From Bradyrhizobium sp. CB1015 (GTDB lineage Bacteria; Pseudomonadota; Alphaproteobacteria; Rhizobiales; Xanthobacteraceae), in assembly GCF_025200925.1 (NCBI RefSeq), contig NZ_CP104174.1:5766001-5830000 (forward strand): a stretch of 64,000 bases of DNA, in the 5' to 3' direction. Numbering within the stretch: position 1 is the first letter of the stretch; each line of letters opens with the position of its first letter. Made by a program: the position numbers and the translations under genes. The notes under the pieces were generated by a model. The model saw only the letters and a program-made list of their open reading frames with translations, did no database searches and was not told the DNA's origin. Shown one piece after another: positions 1-8,503 of this stretch.

Positions 1-583
1 CGGACTTCTGGAACGCGGATTCGATATCGCCGCCGTCGAGCGCGGTGCTCAGCGGCGTCTGCTGCGCAAGCACGTCGAGCACCGCCTGCTTCAGCCCTGC
101 GGGCAGATTGCTGCTTGTCACGACGGAGGCCAGGTTGGCGAACAGCGGCGCCTGGCTCCCCTGTTTGGTCACGGCCTCGGCAGAGGCCGTTGCGACGGCG
201 GCCTGCTCGGAGGGCATCAGGGCGTTCCGTGCCGTGACCACCGACGGCGCCAGCGGCGGGCTGTCTACCAGCGAGGCCGCCCGCGGCGTCAGCGTGACCT
301 GATCGCCCGCCGCCTCGCCTGCCCCGCTCATGACCGCGAGGCGAATGGTGCCGTTGTTCTGCGAGACCGCGAGCTGGAGATTCTGCCCCGGCGTCAGCGC
401 CACCTCCGACATCACGTCCATCGACAGGTTGGCGACGGCGATCCGCACCAGATTGTCGGCGAGCACGCTGACCACCCTGGCATCGACGACACTGCCGGCT
501 TGAAGCACGAGATCCGGCGTCGCCGCATCAGCAGGGCGGCTGGCGGCGTTGACGGGAGCGATGGAGGTGACCGGCGTCGGCAT
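1..583 (-). CDS. FliK-like (flagellar hook-length control) protein, N-terminal part, cut by window edge
   Basis: The frame is open from an ATG at 583 to the window edge, so only the first 194 or so residues are seen and the C-terminus lies outside. The protein is rich in Ala, Val, Ser and Thr. After about 20 residues comes a beta-rich stretch (VLQAGSVVDARVVSVL, then VRIAVANLSMDV, then LTPGQNLQLAVSQNNGTIRLAV) like the N-terminal segment annotated in alphaproteobacterial FliK-like, hook-length-control-domain proteins. No diagnostic FliK C-terminal domain is visible because it is outside the window, so the family call is inference from composition and recalled similarity. No flagellar neighbours are in view. 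Confidence 0.45.
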   Translation of the reverse strand, partial: MPTPVTSIAPVNAASRPADAATPDLVLQAGSVVDARVVSVLADNLVRIAVANLSMDVMSEVALTPGQNLQLAVSQNNGTIRLAVMSGAGEAAGDQVTLTPRAASLVDSPPLAPSVVTARNALMPSEQAAVATASAEAVTKQGSQAPLFANLASVVTSSNLPAGLKQAVLDVLAQQTPLSTALDGGDIESAFQKS

Positions 584-638
584 CTCGGCAGCCTTAGGGA
601 GCGCCGGCCACCGTAACCGCTGCCTCGTAAACCTCCCG

Positions 639-1433
639 TTAAGGACCTTGGACGGCCGGCGACTTCACCGCTGCCAGAACCGTCACGGCGGCCTGGAAAT
701 CCTTCAGGCGCGCGGCGCGGCGGGCGGCCGCCTCCTCGTCCACGCCCCATTGCTCCACGTTCCAGTCCTCGTCGACATGGGCGGCGGCCCAGACCTGGTC
801 GGCATCGCGCACGCCCTGGTCCAGCGCCAGCGCCAGCAGTGCCGAGCCGGTCAGTGTGGTCACCATGTGGAGCGCGGCCACCGACCAGGGGTCGCCGGGC
901 AGCGCGGCCCGTGCGGCCTTCACCGCCTCGTCCGGCTGCTTCACGTGCATCACGCCCTCCGACAGGATGAAATGCGCCCCCAGCGTCTCCGCCGCCCAGA
1001 ACAGCACGGGGTCCCAATGCGCAGCCTCGCGGGCGACCAGTCCCTCGGGATGGCCGGCACGATAGAACAGCAAGTCGGACTCGAAATATTTGGCGAGGTC
1101 GTCGCTGACGAGCTCGACGCGATCGACGACGCCCTCGACCACGCTGTTGGCGATCCGCGTCAATGGCATGGTCACGGGATCGATCGTCTCACCCTGGGCG
1201 GTCCATTCCGCGGCGACGCCATCTGCGAGCGCGCTCGTCGGGATCACCACCTGGCGACCGGACGGCGTGCGGATCGGCTTGCCGTCGAGAGTGATAGCGA
1301 AGCCGCCCTCGGCCTCGATCACGCCCGCCTCCCTGTAGAAGCGCTTGCGCTGCGGCGGACGCGCCGACTGCCGTGCGGCCTGGCGCGGATCGGGCGGGCT
1401 TTGCCCTGCAGCTTCATCGAACAATTCGCGCAT
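639..1433 (-). CDS. ATP12 family F1-ATPase assembly chaperone
   Basis: 264 residues, typical of bacterial ATP12-family proteins. In mitochondria ATP12 binds the F1 alpha subunit and prevents its aggregation before alpha3beta3 assembly; a matching role in alphaproteobacteria is inferred. After a charged N-terminal tail, the N-terminal beta domain contains FAITLDGKPIRTPSGR (about residues 46-61), followed by VIPTSALADGVAAEW. The helical C-terminal domain carries YFESDLLFYRA, WDPVLFWAAETLG and VDEDWNVEQWG, all typical of the family. The start at 1433 gives the usual length. About 55 bp separates its stop from the FliK-like gene, and no shared function with that gene is evident. Confidence 0.9.
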   Translation of the reverse strand: MRELFDEAAGQSPPDPRQAARQSARPPQRKRFYREAGVIEAEGGFAITLDGKPIRTPSGRQVVIPTSALADGVAAEWTAQGETIDPVTMPLTRIANSVVEGVVDRVELVSDDLAKYFESDLLFYRAGHPEGLVAREAAHWDPVLFWAAETLGAHFILSEGVMHVKQPDEAVKAARAALPGDPWSVAALHMVTTLTGSALLALALDQGVRDADQVWAAAHVDEDWNVEQWGVDEEAAARRAARLKDFQAAVTVLAAVKSPAVQGP

Positions 1434-1573
1434 GTCGGTTTTCGGTCCCTGCCGCTGAATGCCAGGCTTCTAAGGCAAGACCGGCGGCCGATAAAGCGAG
1501 CAGCGGGCGCGCGGGAACTTGCGGGTTTGGCCGCGCCGATCATCCAAGTTCGGCCGCAGGCCCTCAATCGACC

Positions 1574-1870
1574 TTAGTTTGCGCATCTGAGCGCATAGGT
1601 GCCGCGGTCAGCGGGGCCCAGCCCCGCACCTGCGGCATCTTGGAGGCACTTCGACACGCGATCGCTGAACGAATTGCGCGGGAGCGGCCGATAATCGTAG
1701 CTCGGCCGCGCATCAAGCTTCGGCATCTTCGGCACCTCCACACTCGGCGGCGGTGGCGGCGAAGGCGGCGGAACGACCTGCGTCGGGCCCGGCAGCAGAT
1801 CTTGTGCCTGAGCCCCCTGTCCGATGAGCAGTGCGGTCAAAACGATGAGACAGATCGAGAGACGTGTCAT
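1574..1870 (-). CDS. Small secreted proline-rich protein of unknown function
   Basis: 98 residues. An N-terminal signal peptide is clear (hydrophobic LIVLTALLIGQ core with likely cleavage after AQA near residue 23). A proline-rich linker with a run of six prolines follows (about 34-42), then a short C-terminal domain with two cysteines (SKCLQDA and ALRCAN) that could form a disulphide in the periplasm. The two-cysteine C-terminal segment resembles small periplasmic proteins common in Bradyrhizobium, but I do not recognise a named family. It lies between ATP12 and the pseudouridine synthase on the same strand with gaps of 140 and 40 bp. Confidence 0.65.
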   Translation of the reverse strand: MTRLSICLIVLTALLIGQGAQAQDLLPGPTQVVPPPSPPPPPSVEVPKMPKLDARPSYDYRPLPRNSFSDRVSKCLQDAAGAGLGPADRGTYALRCAN

Positions 1871-1910
1871 GGACCCTATGTTGTGCCCCGACCGCCCCTA
1901 TTCAACTTAA

Positions 1911-3128
1911 CTATTCTTCAGGCGCGTTCTCGATCGGATCAAATCTGGTTGCGTCCAGCCCCAGCAGGTTCCACGACTGCTGCATGTGCGGCGGCAACGG
2001 CGCGGTGGCGTCGATCACGCCGCCGCGCGGATGCGGGATGACGATGCGGCGTGCGAGCAGATGCAGCCGGTTCTGCAGGCCGCCCGGCAGCTGCCAGTTC
2101 TCGATGTTGAAATATTTGGGATCGCCGACGATGGGATGGCCGATATGGGCCATGTGGGCGCGCAGCTGGTGGGTGCGGCCCGTCACCGGCTTCAGCGACA
2201 CCCAGGTCAGCTTGTTGCCGGCGGTCTCGACCACGGCGTAGTACGTCACCGCGTGGCTGGCGCCCTCATCGCCATGCTGGGCGATGCGCATGATGGTGTC
2301 GTCCTCGCCCTCCTCTTTTGCAAGGAAGGTCGAGATGCGGCCCTGCTTCGGCTTCGGCAGGCCCGGCACCAGGGCCCAATAGACCTTGCGCGCCGAGCGC
2401 GAGCGGAACGCGCCGGTCAGATGCGAGGCGGCAAAGCGCGTCTTGGCGATCAGCAGACACCCCGACGTCTCGCGATCGATGCGGTGGACGAGACGCGGCT
2501 TCTGCCCCTTGGCATCGCGCATCACCTCGAGCATCTGGTCGATGTGCCGCGTCATGCCCGAGCCGCCCTGCACGGCAAGGCCAGCCGGCTTGTTCAGGAC
2601 GAGAACGTCGTCGTCCTCCCAGATCGTCATCTCCTTCAGCGCCTTGAGCGTCTTCTGCGCAGCCTCCGAAAGCGGGCCTGCCGCCTTCGGCGCGTCGAGC
2701 TTCAGCGGCGGAATGCGGACGCTCTGGCCCTCTTCCAGCCGGTCCTTGCTGTCGACACGCTTGCCGTCGACGCGCAGCTCGCCTTTGCGGACGACGCGCT
2801 GGATGTGGGAGAACGACAGGCCGGGAAAGCGCGCTTCCAGGAAACGGTCAACGCGCATGTTGTTCTCGTCGGCCGTGACCGTGACGGTCTGCACCTTGGT
2901 CGGCAGCAGCGCCTCGACGGGTTTTGCAGACGCAGCTCTTTCCAGCTCGGCCTTGGGCGGACGCCGCTCGGCGCGCTCGCCCGGAAAGCGCGGTGGCCTT
3001 GCACCCGGCTTACCGCCGGGCTTGCCACCAGGACGCGGCCCGGCCTTCTTCGCGCTACGCGCCTGATGCGGACGCGAGTCGTCGCGCTCACGAGGTTTTG
3101 GATTCATTCTCTTGATGCGGCGGCTCAT
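1911..3128 (-). CDS. RluA-family 23S rRNA pseudouridine synthase with basic N-terminal extension
   Basis: 405 residues. Residues 1-70 are low-complexity Lys/Arg/Pro/Gly, probably an RNA-binding tail. An S4 domain follows (MRVDRFLEARFPGLSFSH to RVDGKRVDSKDRLEEGQ, about 92-135). The catalytic RluA domain follows, with the active-site Asp in LVHRIDRETSGCLL and the later TGRTHQLRAHMAHIGHPIVGD motif. Members modify uridines in 23S rRNA; RluC or RluD specificity cannot be decided by eye. The ATG at 3128 overlaps the higA stop by 4 bp (ATGA), suggesting translational coupling; an internal Met at 3107 is an alternative start. The family call is firm and the exact rRNA target is not. Confidence 0.92.
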   Translation of the reverse strand: MSRRIKRMNPKPRERDDSRPHQARSAKKAGPRPGGKPGGKPGARPPRFPGERAERRPPKAELERAASAKPVEALLPTKVQTVTVTADENNMRVDRFLEARFPGLSFSHIQRVVRKGELRVDGKRVDSKDRLEEGQSVRIPPLKLDAPKAAGPLSEAAQKTLKALKEMTIWEDDDVLVLNKPAGLAVQGGSGMTRHIDQMLEVMRDAKGQKPRLVHRIDRETSGCLLIAKTRFAASHLTGAFRSRSARKVYWALVPGLPKPKQGRISTFLAKEEGEDDTIMRIAQHGDEGASHAVTYYAVVETAGNKLTWVSLKPVTGRTHQLRAHMAHIGHPIVGDPKYFNIENWQLPGGLQNRLHLLARRIVIPHPRGGVIDATAPLPPHMQQSWNLLGLDATRFDPIENAPEE

Positions 3129-3442
3129 GCAGTTTTTCCAAGCTTTCGTGTCGACTGTGCGCTGGCGCGCCGCGGCAGCGACGCAACCTGCGCGCCCACC
3201 TCTTTCTCTGCCAGCCGCAGCTCATATTGCTGCTGCAGGTTCATCCAGAATTGTGGGCTCGTGCCAAACCAGTGACCAAGACGCAGGGCTGTATCGGCAG
3301 TAATGCCGCGCTGCCCGTTGATGATGCCGGTGATGCGATTGACCGGCACGTCGATCTGACGCGACAACTCGGCCGCCGTGATGCCAAGCTCTCGCAGTTC
3401 TTCGGCGAGCTGTTCGCCGGGATGAATGGGCGTGCGGGGCAT
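3125..3442 (-). CDS. higA: HigA-family antitoxin (XRE helix-turn-helix)
   Basis: 105 residues, the usual HigA size. It opens with the family signature IHPGEQLAEELRELGIT and continues into an HTH (AAELSRQIDVPVNRITGIINGQRGI) and the conserved ALRLGHWFGTSPQFWMNLQ segment. The protein binds and neutralises the HigB RNase and represses its own operon. The gene starts 9 bp after the higB stop, giving the toxin-first order typical of higBA. Its stop overlaps the start of the downstream pseudouridine synthase gene, so read-through into an rRNA modification gene is likely. A perfect inverted repeat ahead of higB is the likely HigA operator. Confidence 0.93.
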   Translation of the reverse strand: MPRTPIHPGEQLAEELRELGITAAELSRQIDVPVNRITGIINGQRGITADTALRLGHWFGTSPQFWMNLQQQYELRLAEKEVGAQVASLPRRASAQSTRKLGKTA

Positions 3443-3451
3443 AAATTTCCT

Positions 3452-3736
3452 TCAGTGATAGTCGACGATCTCTACATCAATTGGACCGGGCGATCCCTCT
3501 GGCCAATTGAAACAGATCCGCCATTGGTCATTGATCCGGATCGAGAATTGTCCTGCGCGATCGCCCTTTAGGGCTTCCAGTCGATTACCGGGCAATGCCG
3601 CCAGATCGGCCAGACTGGTCGCCGCGTCCAATCGATCAAGGCGCGTCTCTGCCTGGCGAGCAAAACCCGAGAATTCCTTGACGTGCTGGCCAGCGGCAAA
3701 TCGCTCGGTGCGCTTGTCGCGGTAGCTGACGATCAT
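3452..3736 (-). CDS. higB: HigB-family toxin (RelE/ParE fold mRNA endonuclease)
   Basis: 94 residues, full length for HigB. The N-terminal part IVSYRDKRTERFAAGQ and the C-terminal ALKGDRAGQFSIRINDQWRICFNW are characteristic. The Arg/Trp-containing beta strands (SIRINDQWRICF) form the RelE-like active-site sheet that cleaves ribosome-bound mRNA. It is the first gene of a higB-higA-pseudouridine synthase series on the minus strand. Both toxin and antitoxin are intact, so the module is probably functional. The operator palindrome starts 18 bp upstream of its ATG. Confidence 0.93.
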   Translation of the reverse strand: MIVSYRDKRTERFAAGQHVKEFSGFARQAETRLDRLDAATSLADLAALPGNRLEALKGDRAGQFSIRINDQWRICFNWPEGSPGPIDVEIVDYH

Positions 3737-3753
3737 GCCTAGGCAATAGCAAG

Positions 3754-3772
3754 ATTTACGAGTTACGTAAAT
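3754..3772 (-). promoter_or_regulatory. Probable HigA operator overlapping the higBA promoter
   Basis: A perfect inverted repeat, ATTTACG-N5-CGTAAAT, lies 18 bp upstream of the higB ATG. A further TTTAC half-like element is next to it on the higher-coordinate side. The AT-rich stretch stands out from the GC-rich surroundings. Position and symmetry fit autoregulation by the HTH antitoxin; binding is inferred. A -10-like TATTGC lies between it and higB on the minus strand. Confidence 0.6.
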
Positions 3773-3793
3773 AGTAAACTCGCTTGAGGACGT

Positions 3794-5128
3794 CTATTTC
3801 CCGCCCCGCTCCTTGCGCAGCTTGGCCCAGTAATCCAGCCGCTTCCTGATCTCCCGCTCGAAGCCGCGCTCGGGCGGGTCGTAGAAGGTCTGTCGGCCCA
3901 GGGCTTCCGGGAAGTAGTCCTGGCCGGAGAAGGCGTCGGGGGCGTCGTGGTCGTATTCGTAAGCCGCGCCGTAACCTTCCGACTTCATCAGCTTGGTCGG
4001 GGAATTGAGGATGTGCTTTGGCGGCAGCAGCGAGCCGGCCTGCTTGGCGACCTGCATCGCGGTGCCGAAGGCGGTGTAGACCGCGTTCGATTTCGGCGCG
4101 GTGGCGAGATAGACGACGGCCTGCGCGATGGCGAGCTCGCCCTCGGGATGGCCGAGGAAGTCGAAGGCGTCTTTCGCCGCATTGGCGATGACGAGCGCCT
4201 GCGGATCGGCAAGGCCGATGTCCTCGACCGCCATGCGCACGACGCGGCGGGCCAGGAACAGCGGGTCCTCGCCGGCATCGAGCATGCGCGCGAGGTAATA
4301 CAGCGCGGCATCGGGATCGGAGCCGCGCACCGACTTATGCAGCGCCGAGATCAGATTGTAGTGGCCGTCGGCCGACTTGTCGTAGATCGGCGCGCGGCGC
4401 TGCAGGATCTCCTGCAGCTGCGCGGCATTGAATATCTCATCCGCCCGCGCCGAACGCCAGACCTCTTCGGCGAGCGTCAGCGAGGCACGACCATCGCCGT
4501 CGGCCATGCGCACCAGCACCGCGCGCGCCTCCGCATCGAGCGGCAGCTTCCTGCCCTCGACGGCTTCAGCATGCGCGAACAGCTTTTCGATCGCGGCGGC
4601 ATCGAGCGAGCGAAATACCAGCACGCGCGCACGCGAGAGCAACGCCGCGTTGAGTTCGAAGGACGGGTTCTCGGTGGTGGCGCCGACCATGACGACCGTG
4701 CCGTCTTCCATCACCGGCAGAAAGGAGTCCTGCTGGGCGCGGTTGAAGCGGTGGACCTCGTCGACGAACAGCAGCGTGCCCTTGCCCATCTCGCGGCGGG
4801 CGCGCGCGGCATCGAACGCTTTCTTCAGGTCGGCGACCCCGGAGAACACCGCGGAGATCTGCTCGAAATGCAGATCCGTCGCGTCAGCCAAGAGCCGTGC
4901 CACCGTGGTCTTGCCGGTGCCGGGCGGGCCCCAGAACACCAGCGAGCCGAGCGTGCGCGTCTCCAGCATGCGCGTCAGCGCACCGTCGGGACCGAGGATG
5001 TGGTCCTGGCCGACGACCTCCGAGAGCGTGCGCGGGCGCAGCCGGTCCGGCAGCGGATGCGGGGCATCGTGGTCGAGCCCCGCCGCGGCAAAGAGAGTCG
5101 GCGTCTCCTTTGGTCGCTTCGGACTCAT
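3794..5128 (-). CDS. rarA: Replication-associated recombination protein A (MgsA/RarA), AAA+ ATPase
   Basis: 444 residues, the normal RarA length. RarA is a tetrameric AAA+ ATPase of the clamp-loader group that acts at stalled forks and DNA ends. The N-terminal LADRLRPRTLSEVVGQDH segment, Walker A GPPGTGKTT (about 67-75), Walker B LLFVDEVHRFN, sensor-1 ATTENPSFELN and the arginine-finger region LLSRARVL are all present. The C-terminal RarA tetramerisation region has SVRGSDPDAALYYLARML and the terminal GFEREIRKRLDYW. Its ATG overlaps the upstream protease stop by 4 bp (ATGA), indicating one transcript with translational coupling. Confidence 0.95.
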   Translation of the reverse strand: MSPKRPKETPTLFAAAGLDHDAPHPLPDRLRPRTLSEVVGQDHILGPDGALTRMLETRTLGSLVFWGPPGTGKTTVARLLADATDLHFEQISAVFSGVADLKKAFDAARARREMGKGTLLFVDEVHRFNRAQQDSFLPVMEDGTVVMVGATTENPSFELNAALLSRARVLVFRSLDAAAIEKLFAHAEAVEGRKLPLDAEARAVLVRMADGDGRASLTLAEEVWRSARADEIFNAAQLQEILQRRAPIYDKSADGHYNLISALHKSVRGSDPDAALYYLARMLDAGEDPLFLARRVVRMAVEDIGLADPQALVIANAAKDAFDFLGHPEGELAIAQAVVYLATAPKSNAVYTAFGTAMQVAKQAGSLLPPKHILNSPTKLMKSEGYGAAYEYDHDAPDAFSGQDYFPEALGRQTFYDPPERGFEREIRKRLDYWAKLRKERGGK

Positions 5129-6531
5129 CCGCCCAGCGTGACGTTGATCTGCTGGCCACCGCGCACCAGCGTGATGCGCCAGATCCGCGGCCGCTCGCCC
5201 GCGGCCTTCTCGAGGTCGCCGGTCTTGCTGATCTTCTGATTGTTGACGGCGAGGATGATGTCGCCTTTCTGGAATCCGACACTCGCGGCCGCGGTATCGC
5301 CGCCGATATCGGTGATCACGACGCCTTCGGTGTCGGCGTCCAGATGCAGTTCGTCTGCGACCGCCGGCGTGATGGTCGAGACCTTCGCGCCCTGGAACGG
5401 CGAGCGCGCGGTGACGACGAGCTCGTTGCGGCCGGTGTCGGGCGCGGTCTCCAGCGCCACCGTCAGCTTCACCGACTTGCCGCCGCGCTGCACGTCGAGC
5501 TGCGCGGTGCCGCCGAGCGGACGGGTTGCGAAGCGATAGTCGAAGGCGTTGGGATCATCCACGGTCTGGCCGTCGATCCCGATGATGAGGTCGGAGGATT
5601 TCAGGCCGGCTTTCGCCGCCGGACCGTTCGACACCACGCTCGCGACCAGCGCACCCGTCGGCGAGCGCAGCCCGAGGCTCTCGGCGATCTCCGGCGTGAC
5701 CGCCTGCAATTTCGCACCGAGCCAGGGACGCTTCACCGCCTTGCCGCCGCTCTTGGCGGAGGCGACGACGACGCGCACCATGTTGGCCGGAATAGCAAAG
5801 CCGATTCCTTGCGAGCCGCCGGAGCGCGAATAGATCGCGGTGTTGATGCCGGCGAGCTTGCCGCTCATGTCGACCAGCGCGCCGCCGGAATTGCCTGGAT
5901 TGATCGCCGCATCGGTCTGGATGAAGAACTGATAATCGGTGATGCCGACTTGCGTGCGCGCCAGCGCCGAGATGATGCCGTGGGTGACGGTCTGGCCGAC
6001 GCCGAAGGGATTGCCGATCGCGAGCACGACGTCGCCGACCAGGAGTTCATCGGAATTGGTGAAGTCGAGCGTTGGGAACTTCTCCCTGCTGTCCTTCAGG
6101 CGCAGCACGGCGAGATCGGTCCGGGAATCCTTGAGCAGGATCTCGGCCTCGAACTCGCGCTTGTCCGACAGCGACACCTTCACCTGGTCGGCGCCCTCGA
6201 TGACGTGGACGTTGGTGACGACGAGCCCGGAGGTATCGACGATGACGCCGGATCCGAGCGAGCGCTGCATCTGCTCGGGCTGCTGGCCCGGCACGCCGAA
6301 GAAGCGGCGGAAGATCGGATCGTCCAGCAGCGGATTGCGGTTCTGCACCACCTTTGCGGCATAGACATTGACGACCGCCGGCTGCACCCGCTGCACGATC
6401 GGCGCATAGGACATCCGCAGCTCGGCCGGCGACGACGGGACCCGACGGTCCTGCGCCGAAGCCGGATTGAAGTTGGCCGAAAGGGCTACGCACAGCGCCG
6501 TGACGGCGGCAGTCCAGGTCGCTCGAAACAT
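5125..6531 (-). CDS. Do-family periplasmic serine protease (DegP/DegQ type) with two PDZ domains
   Basis: 468 residues from the ATG at 6531. This start is preferred over upstream in-frame codons because it gives a signal peptide (TAAVTALCVALSA, cleavage after ASA near residue 26) and has a GAGG Shine-Dalgarno about 7 nt upstream. The trypsin-like triad is visible as His109 (TNVHV), Asp139 (RTDLAVL) and Ser215 (GNSGGAL). Two PDZ modules follow (about 250-345 and 365-465), each with an LIIGIDG-like or IILAVNN-like core. It degrades or chaperones misfolded envelope proteins. Its stop overlaps the rarA start by 4 bp. DegP cannot be told from DegQ by eye. Confidence 0.93.
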   Translation of the reverse strand: MFRATWTAAVTALCVALSANFNPASAQDRRVPSSPAELRMSYAPIVQRVQPAVVNVYAAKVVQNRNPLLDDPIFRRFFGVPGQQPEQMQRSLGSGVIVDTSGLVVTNVHVIEGADQVKVSLSDKREFEAEILLKDSRTDLAVLRLKDSREKFPTLDFTNSDELLVGDVVLAIGNPFGVGQTVTHGIISALARTQVGITDYQFFIQTDAAINPGNSGGALVDMSGKLAGINTAIYSRSGGSQGIGFAIPANMVRVVVASAKSGGKAVKRPWLGAKLQAVTPEIAESLGLRSPTGALVASVVSNGPAAKAGLKSSDLIIGIDGQTVDDPNAFDYRFATRPLGGTAQLDVQRGGKSVKLTVALETAPDTGRNELVVTARSPFQGAKVSTITPAVADELHLDADTEGVVITDIGGDTAAASVGFQKGDIILAVNNQKISKTGDLEKAAGERPRIWRITLVRGGQQINVTLGG

Positions 6532-6847
6532 TCCTACCTCTTGGAAAAGACGCCGGAATATAGGCGCGTTCGCCCCCCAATAGAAGGGCGCCGGAGGGCA
6601 ATATTCGGCCCCCTCGCCGGCGTGTCCGGCATGTAAGCGTGCCGTGCGAATCGGCAATTTCGCCCGGGCGGCGGATTGGCATGATGTGCGTCATCTTGCA
6701 TGCTGGTGTGAAGCGGATTCGGTTGCGGCGAATTTGCATCAGTGGGAACCCACGCAACCGGTCGCAGCGTCGCGGGGCAGTCATCGATCACACCTAGGCT
6801 CTCCGTTCGCGACTTGGGGAAAACAGTCAGATGATGGAGGCGTAAAC
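6532..6847 (+). other. Divergent intergenic region between protease and porin
   Basis: 316 bp without a convincing gene. It must hold the divergent promoters. A CTATAT hexamer, matching the alphaproteobacterial -10, lies on the minus strand about 20-35 bp before the protease start, but no good -35 is seen. The porin has a GGAGG at 6836-6840. Nothing else is evident. Confidence 0.5.
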
Positions 6848-8461
6848 GTGAGCAGAACAAGAATTGCGGCCACCGCGATTGGTCTCGCAGGTGCGCTGGC
6901 GGCCTCGCAGGCCCAGGCCCAATCAGCAAGCAGCAGCGAGCAGGAGATCGCGCTGTTGAAGCAGCAGCTGAAGATGCTCGAGCAGAAGCTCGACAAGCTG
7001 CAGAGCCAGACCGCGGCGAACACGGCAGCCGCGGCAAAGGCGAAAGCCGAAACCAAGGCAGAGGCCAAGGCCGAGGCGCGCGCGGAGGCAAAGGCCGCGG
7101 TGGCCAATGCCAACGCGGCAATCCCGGTCAAGGGGCCCGCGCCGGCGTCCGGCGTCGTCGTGACGATGCCGAACAACCGGCCGACGATCTGCACCGCCGA
7201 CCAGGCCAACTGCGTCGCCATCACCAGCCGCCTGCATTGGGACGTCGGCGGCTATGATTATCGTCCCAACACCGCAGCCACCGTGCCGCAAAAGCTCGAC
7301 AGCGGCCAGAATGTCCGCCGCGCGCGCATCGGCGTCACCGGCAAGTTCTTCAACGACTGGAATTTTGCGCTGGTCTATGATTTTGGCGGCTCGTCCGACG
7401 GCTTTGGCGGCGCAGCTCCGGGATCCCTGCCCGGCGGCGGCGTGTCTGGCGTCGAGAACGCCTATCTCAGCTATACCGGCCTGAAGCCGTTCGGCGGCAA
7501 GATGGCGATCGAGGCCGGCATCATGGACCTGCCCTACACCATGGACGAGGCGACGAGCTCGAACGACATCATGTTCATGGAGCGCGCCTCGCCCGGCGTC
7601 ATCGCGACCAACATCGCCGCCGGTGATTTCCGTTCCGCAGCCGGTGCGCGCTGGTTCAACGACCAGCTGTGGATCGGCGGCTATGTCACGGGGCCCTCGA
7701 CCGGCGCGATCCATTCCGCCTCGAGCGCTACGCCGGCGGGCACCAGCGAGCAATATGGCGCCGTGGCGCGCGTGGCCGGCAATCCCATCAGCGGCAAGGA
7801 TTATTCGGTGCATATCGGCGCCGATACGCAATGGCTGATCCAGCCGCCGCGCAATCTCATCGCCAATACGCAGACGGTCACGCTGAGCGATCGTCCGGAA
7901 TTGCGTCTCGATCCGACCACGCTGATCTCGACCGGCGCCATCGCCAATGCCTCGGGCGCGCAGGTCTACAGCGTCGAGGCAGCGGCGACCTACGGCCCGT
8001 TCATCGTCCAGGGCGAGTATTTCTGGTACAATGTCGATCGCACCGCCAACACGGGTGTGCCGCTGGTCGGCGCACCGAGCCTGAAATTCCAGGGCGGCTA
8101 CGCGCAGGCCGGCTATGTGCTGACCGGTGAAGGCCGCACCTACAATGCGGCGAACGCGGCCTATAGCGGCGTCAAGCCGGCGCATCCGTTCTCGCTCGAC
8201 GGCGGTGGCTGGGGCGCGTGGGAGATCGCTGGACGCTTCTCGACGATCGACCTCAATAATCAGCTGGGAACGACGACCGGCATCGCCGGCGGCCGGCAGA
8301 CCGTCTATACGCTCGCCCTCAACTGGTACGTCAACGGCAACGTGCGCTTCATGCTCGACTATCTGCACGGCACGGTGTCGCGGCAGGCCTCGCCGGTCTC
8401 GACCGCAGACGTCGGCTCGAAGTTCGATGCGGTCGCGATGCGCACACAGTTCGCGTTCTAA
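6848..8461 (+). CDS. Outer-membrane porin (OprO/OprP-like family) with N-terminal coiled coil
   Basis: About 537 residues from a GTG at 6848, chosen because GGAGG lies 7 nt upstream and a signal peptide follows (IGLAGALAASQAQAQ). After cleavage comes a coiled-coil stretch of leucine heptads (EQEIALLKQQLKMLEQKL) and an Ala/Lys/Glu-rich helix, then a beta-barrel portion with alternating aromatic and polar strands. It ends in Phe (TQFAF), as expected for outer-membrane insertion. Strands such as RRARIGVTGKFFNDWNFAL and NVRFMLDYLHG are typical of the phosphate-selective porin superfamily. The substrate cannot be deduced. A strong hairpin follows the stop. Confidence 0.85.
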   Translation: MSRTRIAATAIGLAGALAASQAQAQSASSSEQEIALLKQQLKMLEQKLDKLQSQTAANTAAAAKAKAETKAEAKAEARAEAKAAVANANAAIPVKGPAPASGVVVTMPNNRPTICTADQANCVAITSRLHWDVGGYDYRPNTAATVPQKLDSGQNVRRARIGVTGKFFNDWNFALVYDFGGSSDGFGGAAPGSLPGGGVSGVENAYLSYTGLKPFGGKMAIEAGIMDLPYTMDEATSSNDIMFMERASPGVIATNIAAGDFRSAAGARWFNDQLWIGGYVTGPSTGAIHSASSATPAGTSEQYGAVARVAGNPISGKDYSVHIGADTQWLIQPPRNLIANTQTVTLSDRPELRLDPTTLISTGAIANASGAQVYSVEAAATYGPFIVQGEYFWYNVDRTANTGVPLVGAPSLKFQGGYAQAGYVLTGEGRTYNAANAAYSGVKPAHPFSLDGGGWGAWEIAGRFSTIDLNNQLGTTTGIAGGRQTVYTLALNWYVNGNVRFMLDYLHGTVSRQASPVSTADVGSKFDAVAMRTQFAF

Positions 8462-8497
8462 GAACGAGCTCGTTCGGGAGCGGCAAAGTCCGCTCCC
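8462..8497. terminator. Tandem palindromes between convergent porin and HxlR genes
   Basis: A perfect 14-bp palindrome (8462-8475) abuts the porin stop and is followed at once by an 8-bp perfect hairpin, GGGAGCGG-N6-CCGCTCCC (8476-8497). There is no long T run. The position between convergent stops makes a bidirectional terminator likely. Confidence 0.5.
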
Positions 8498-8503
8498 GCA
8501 CGA

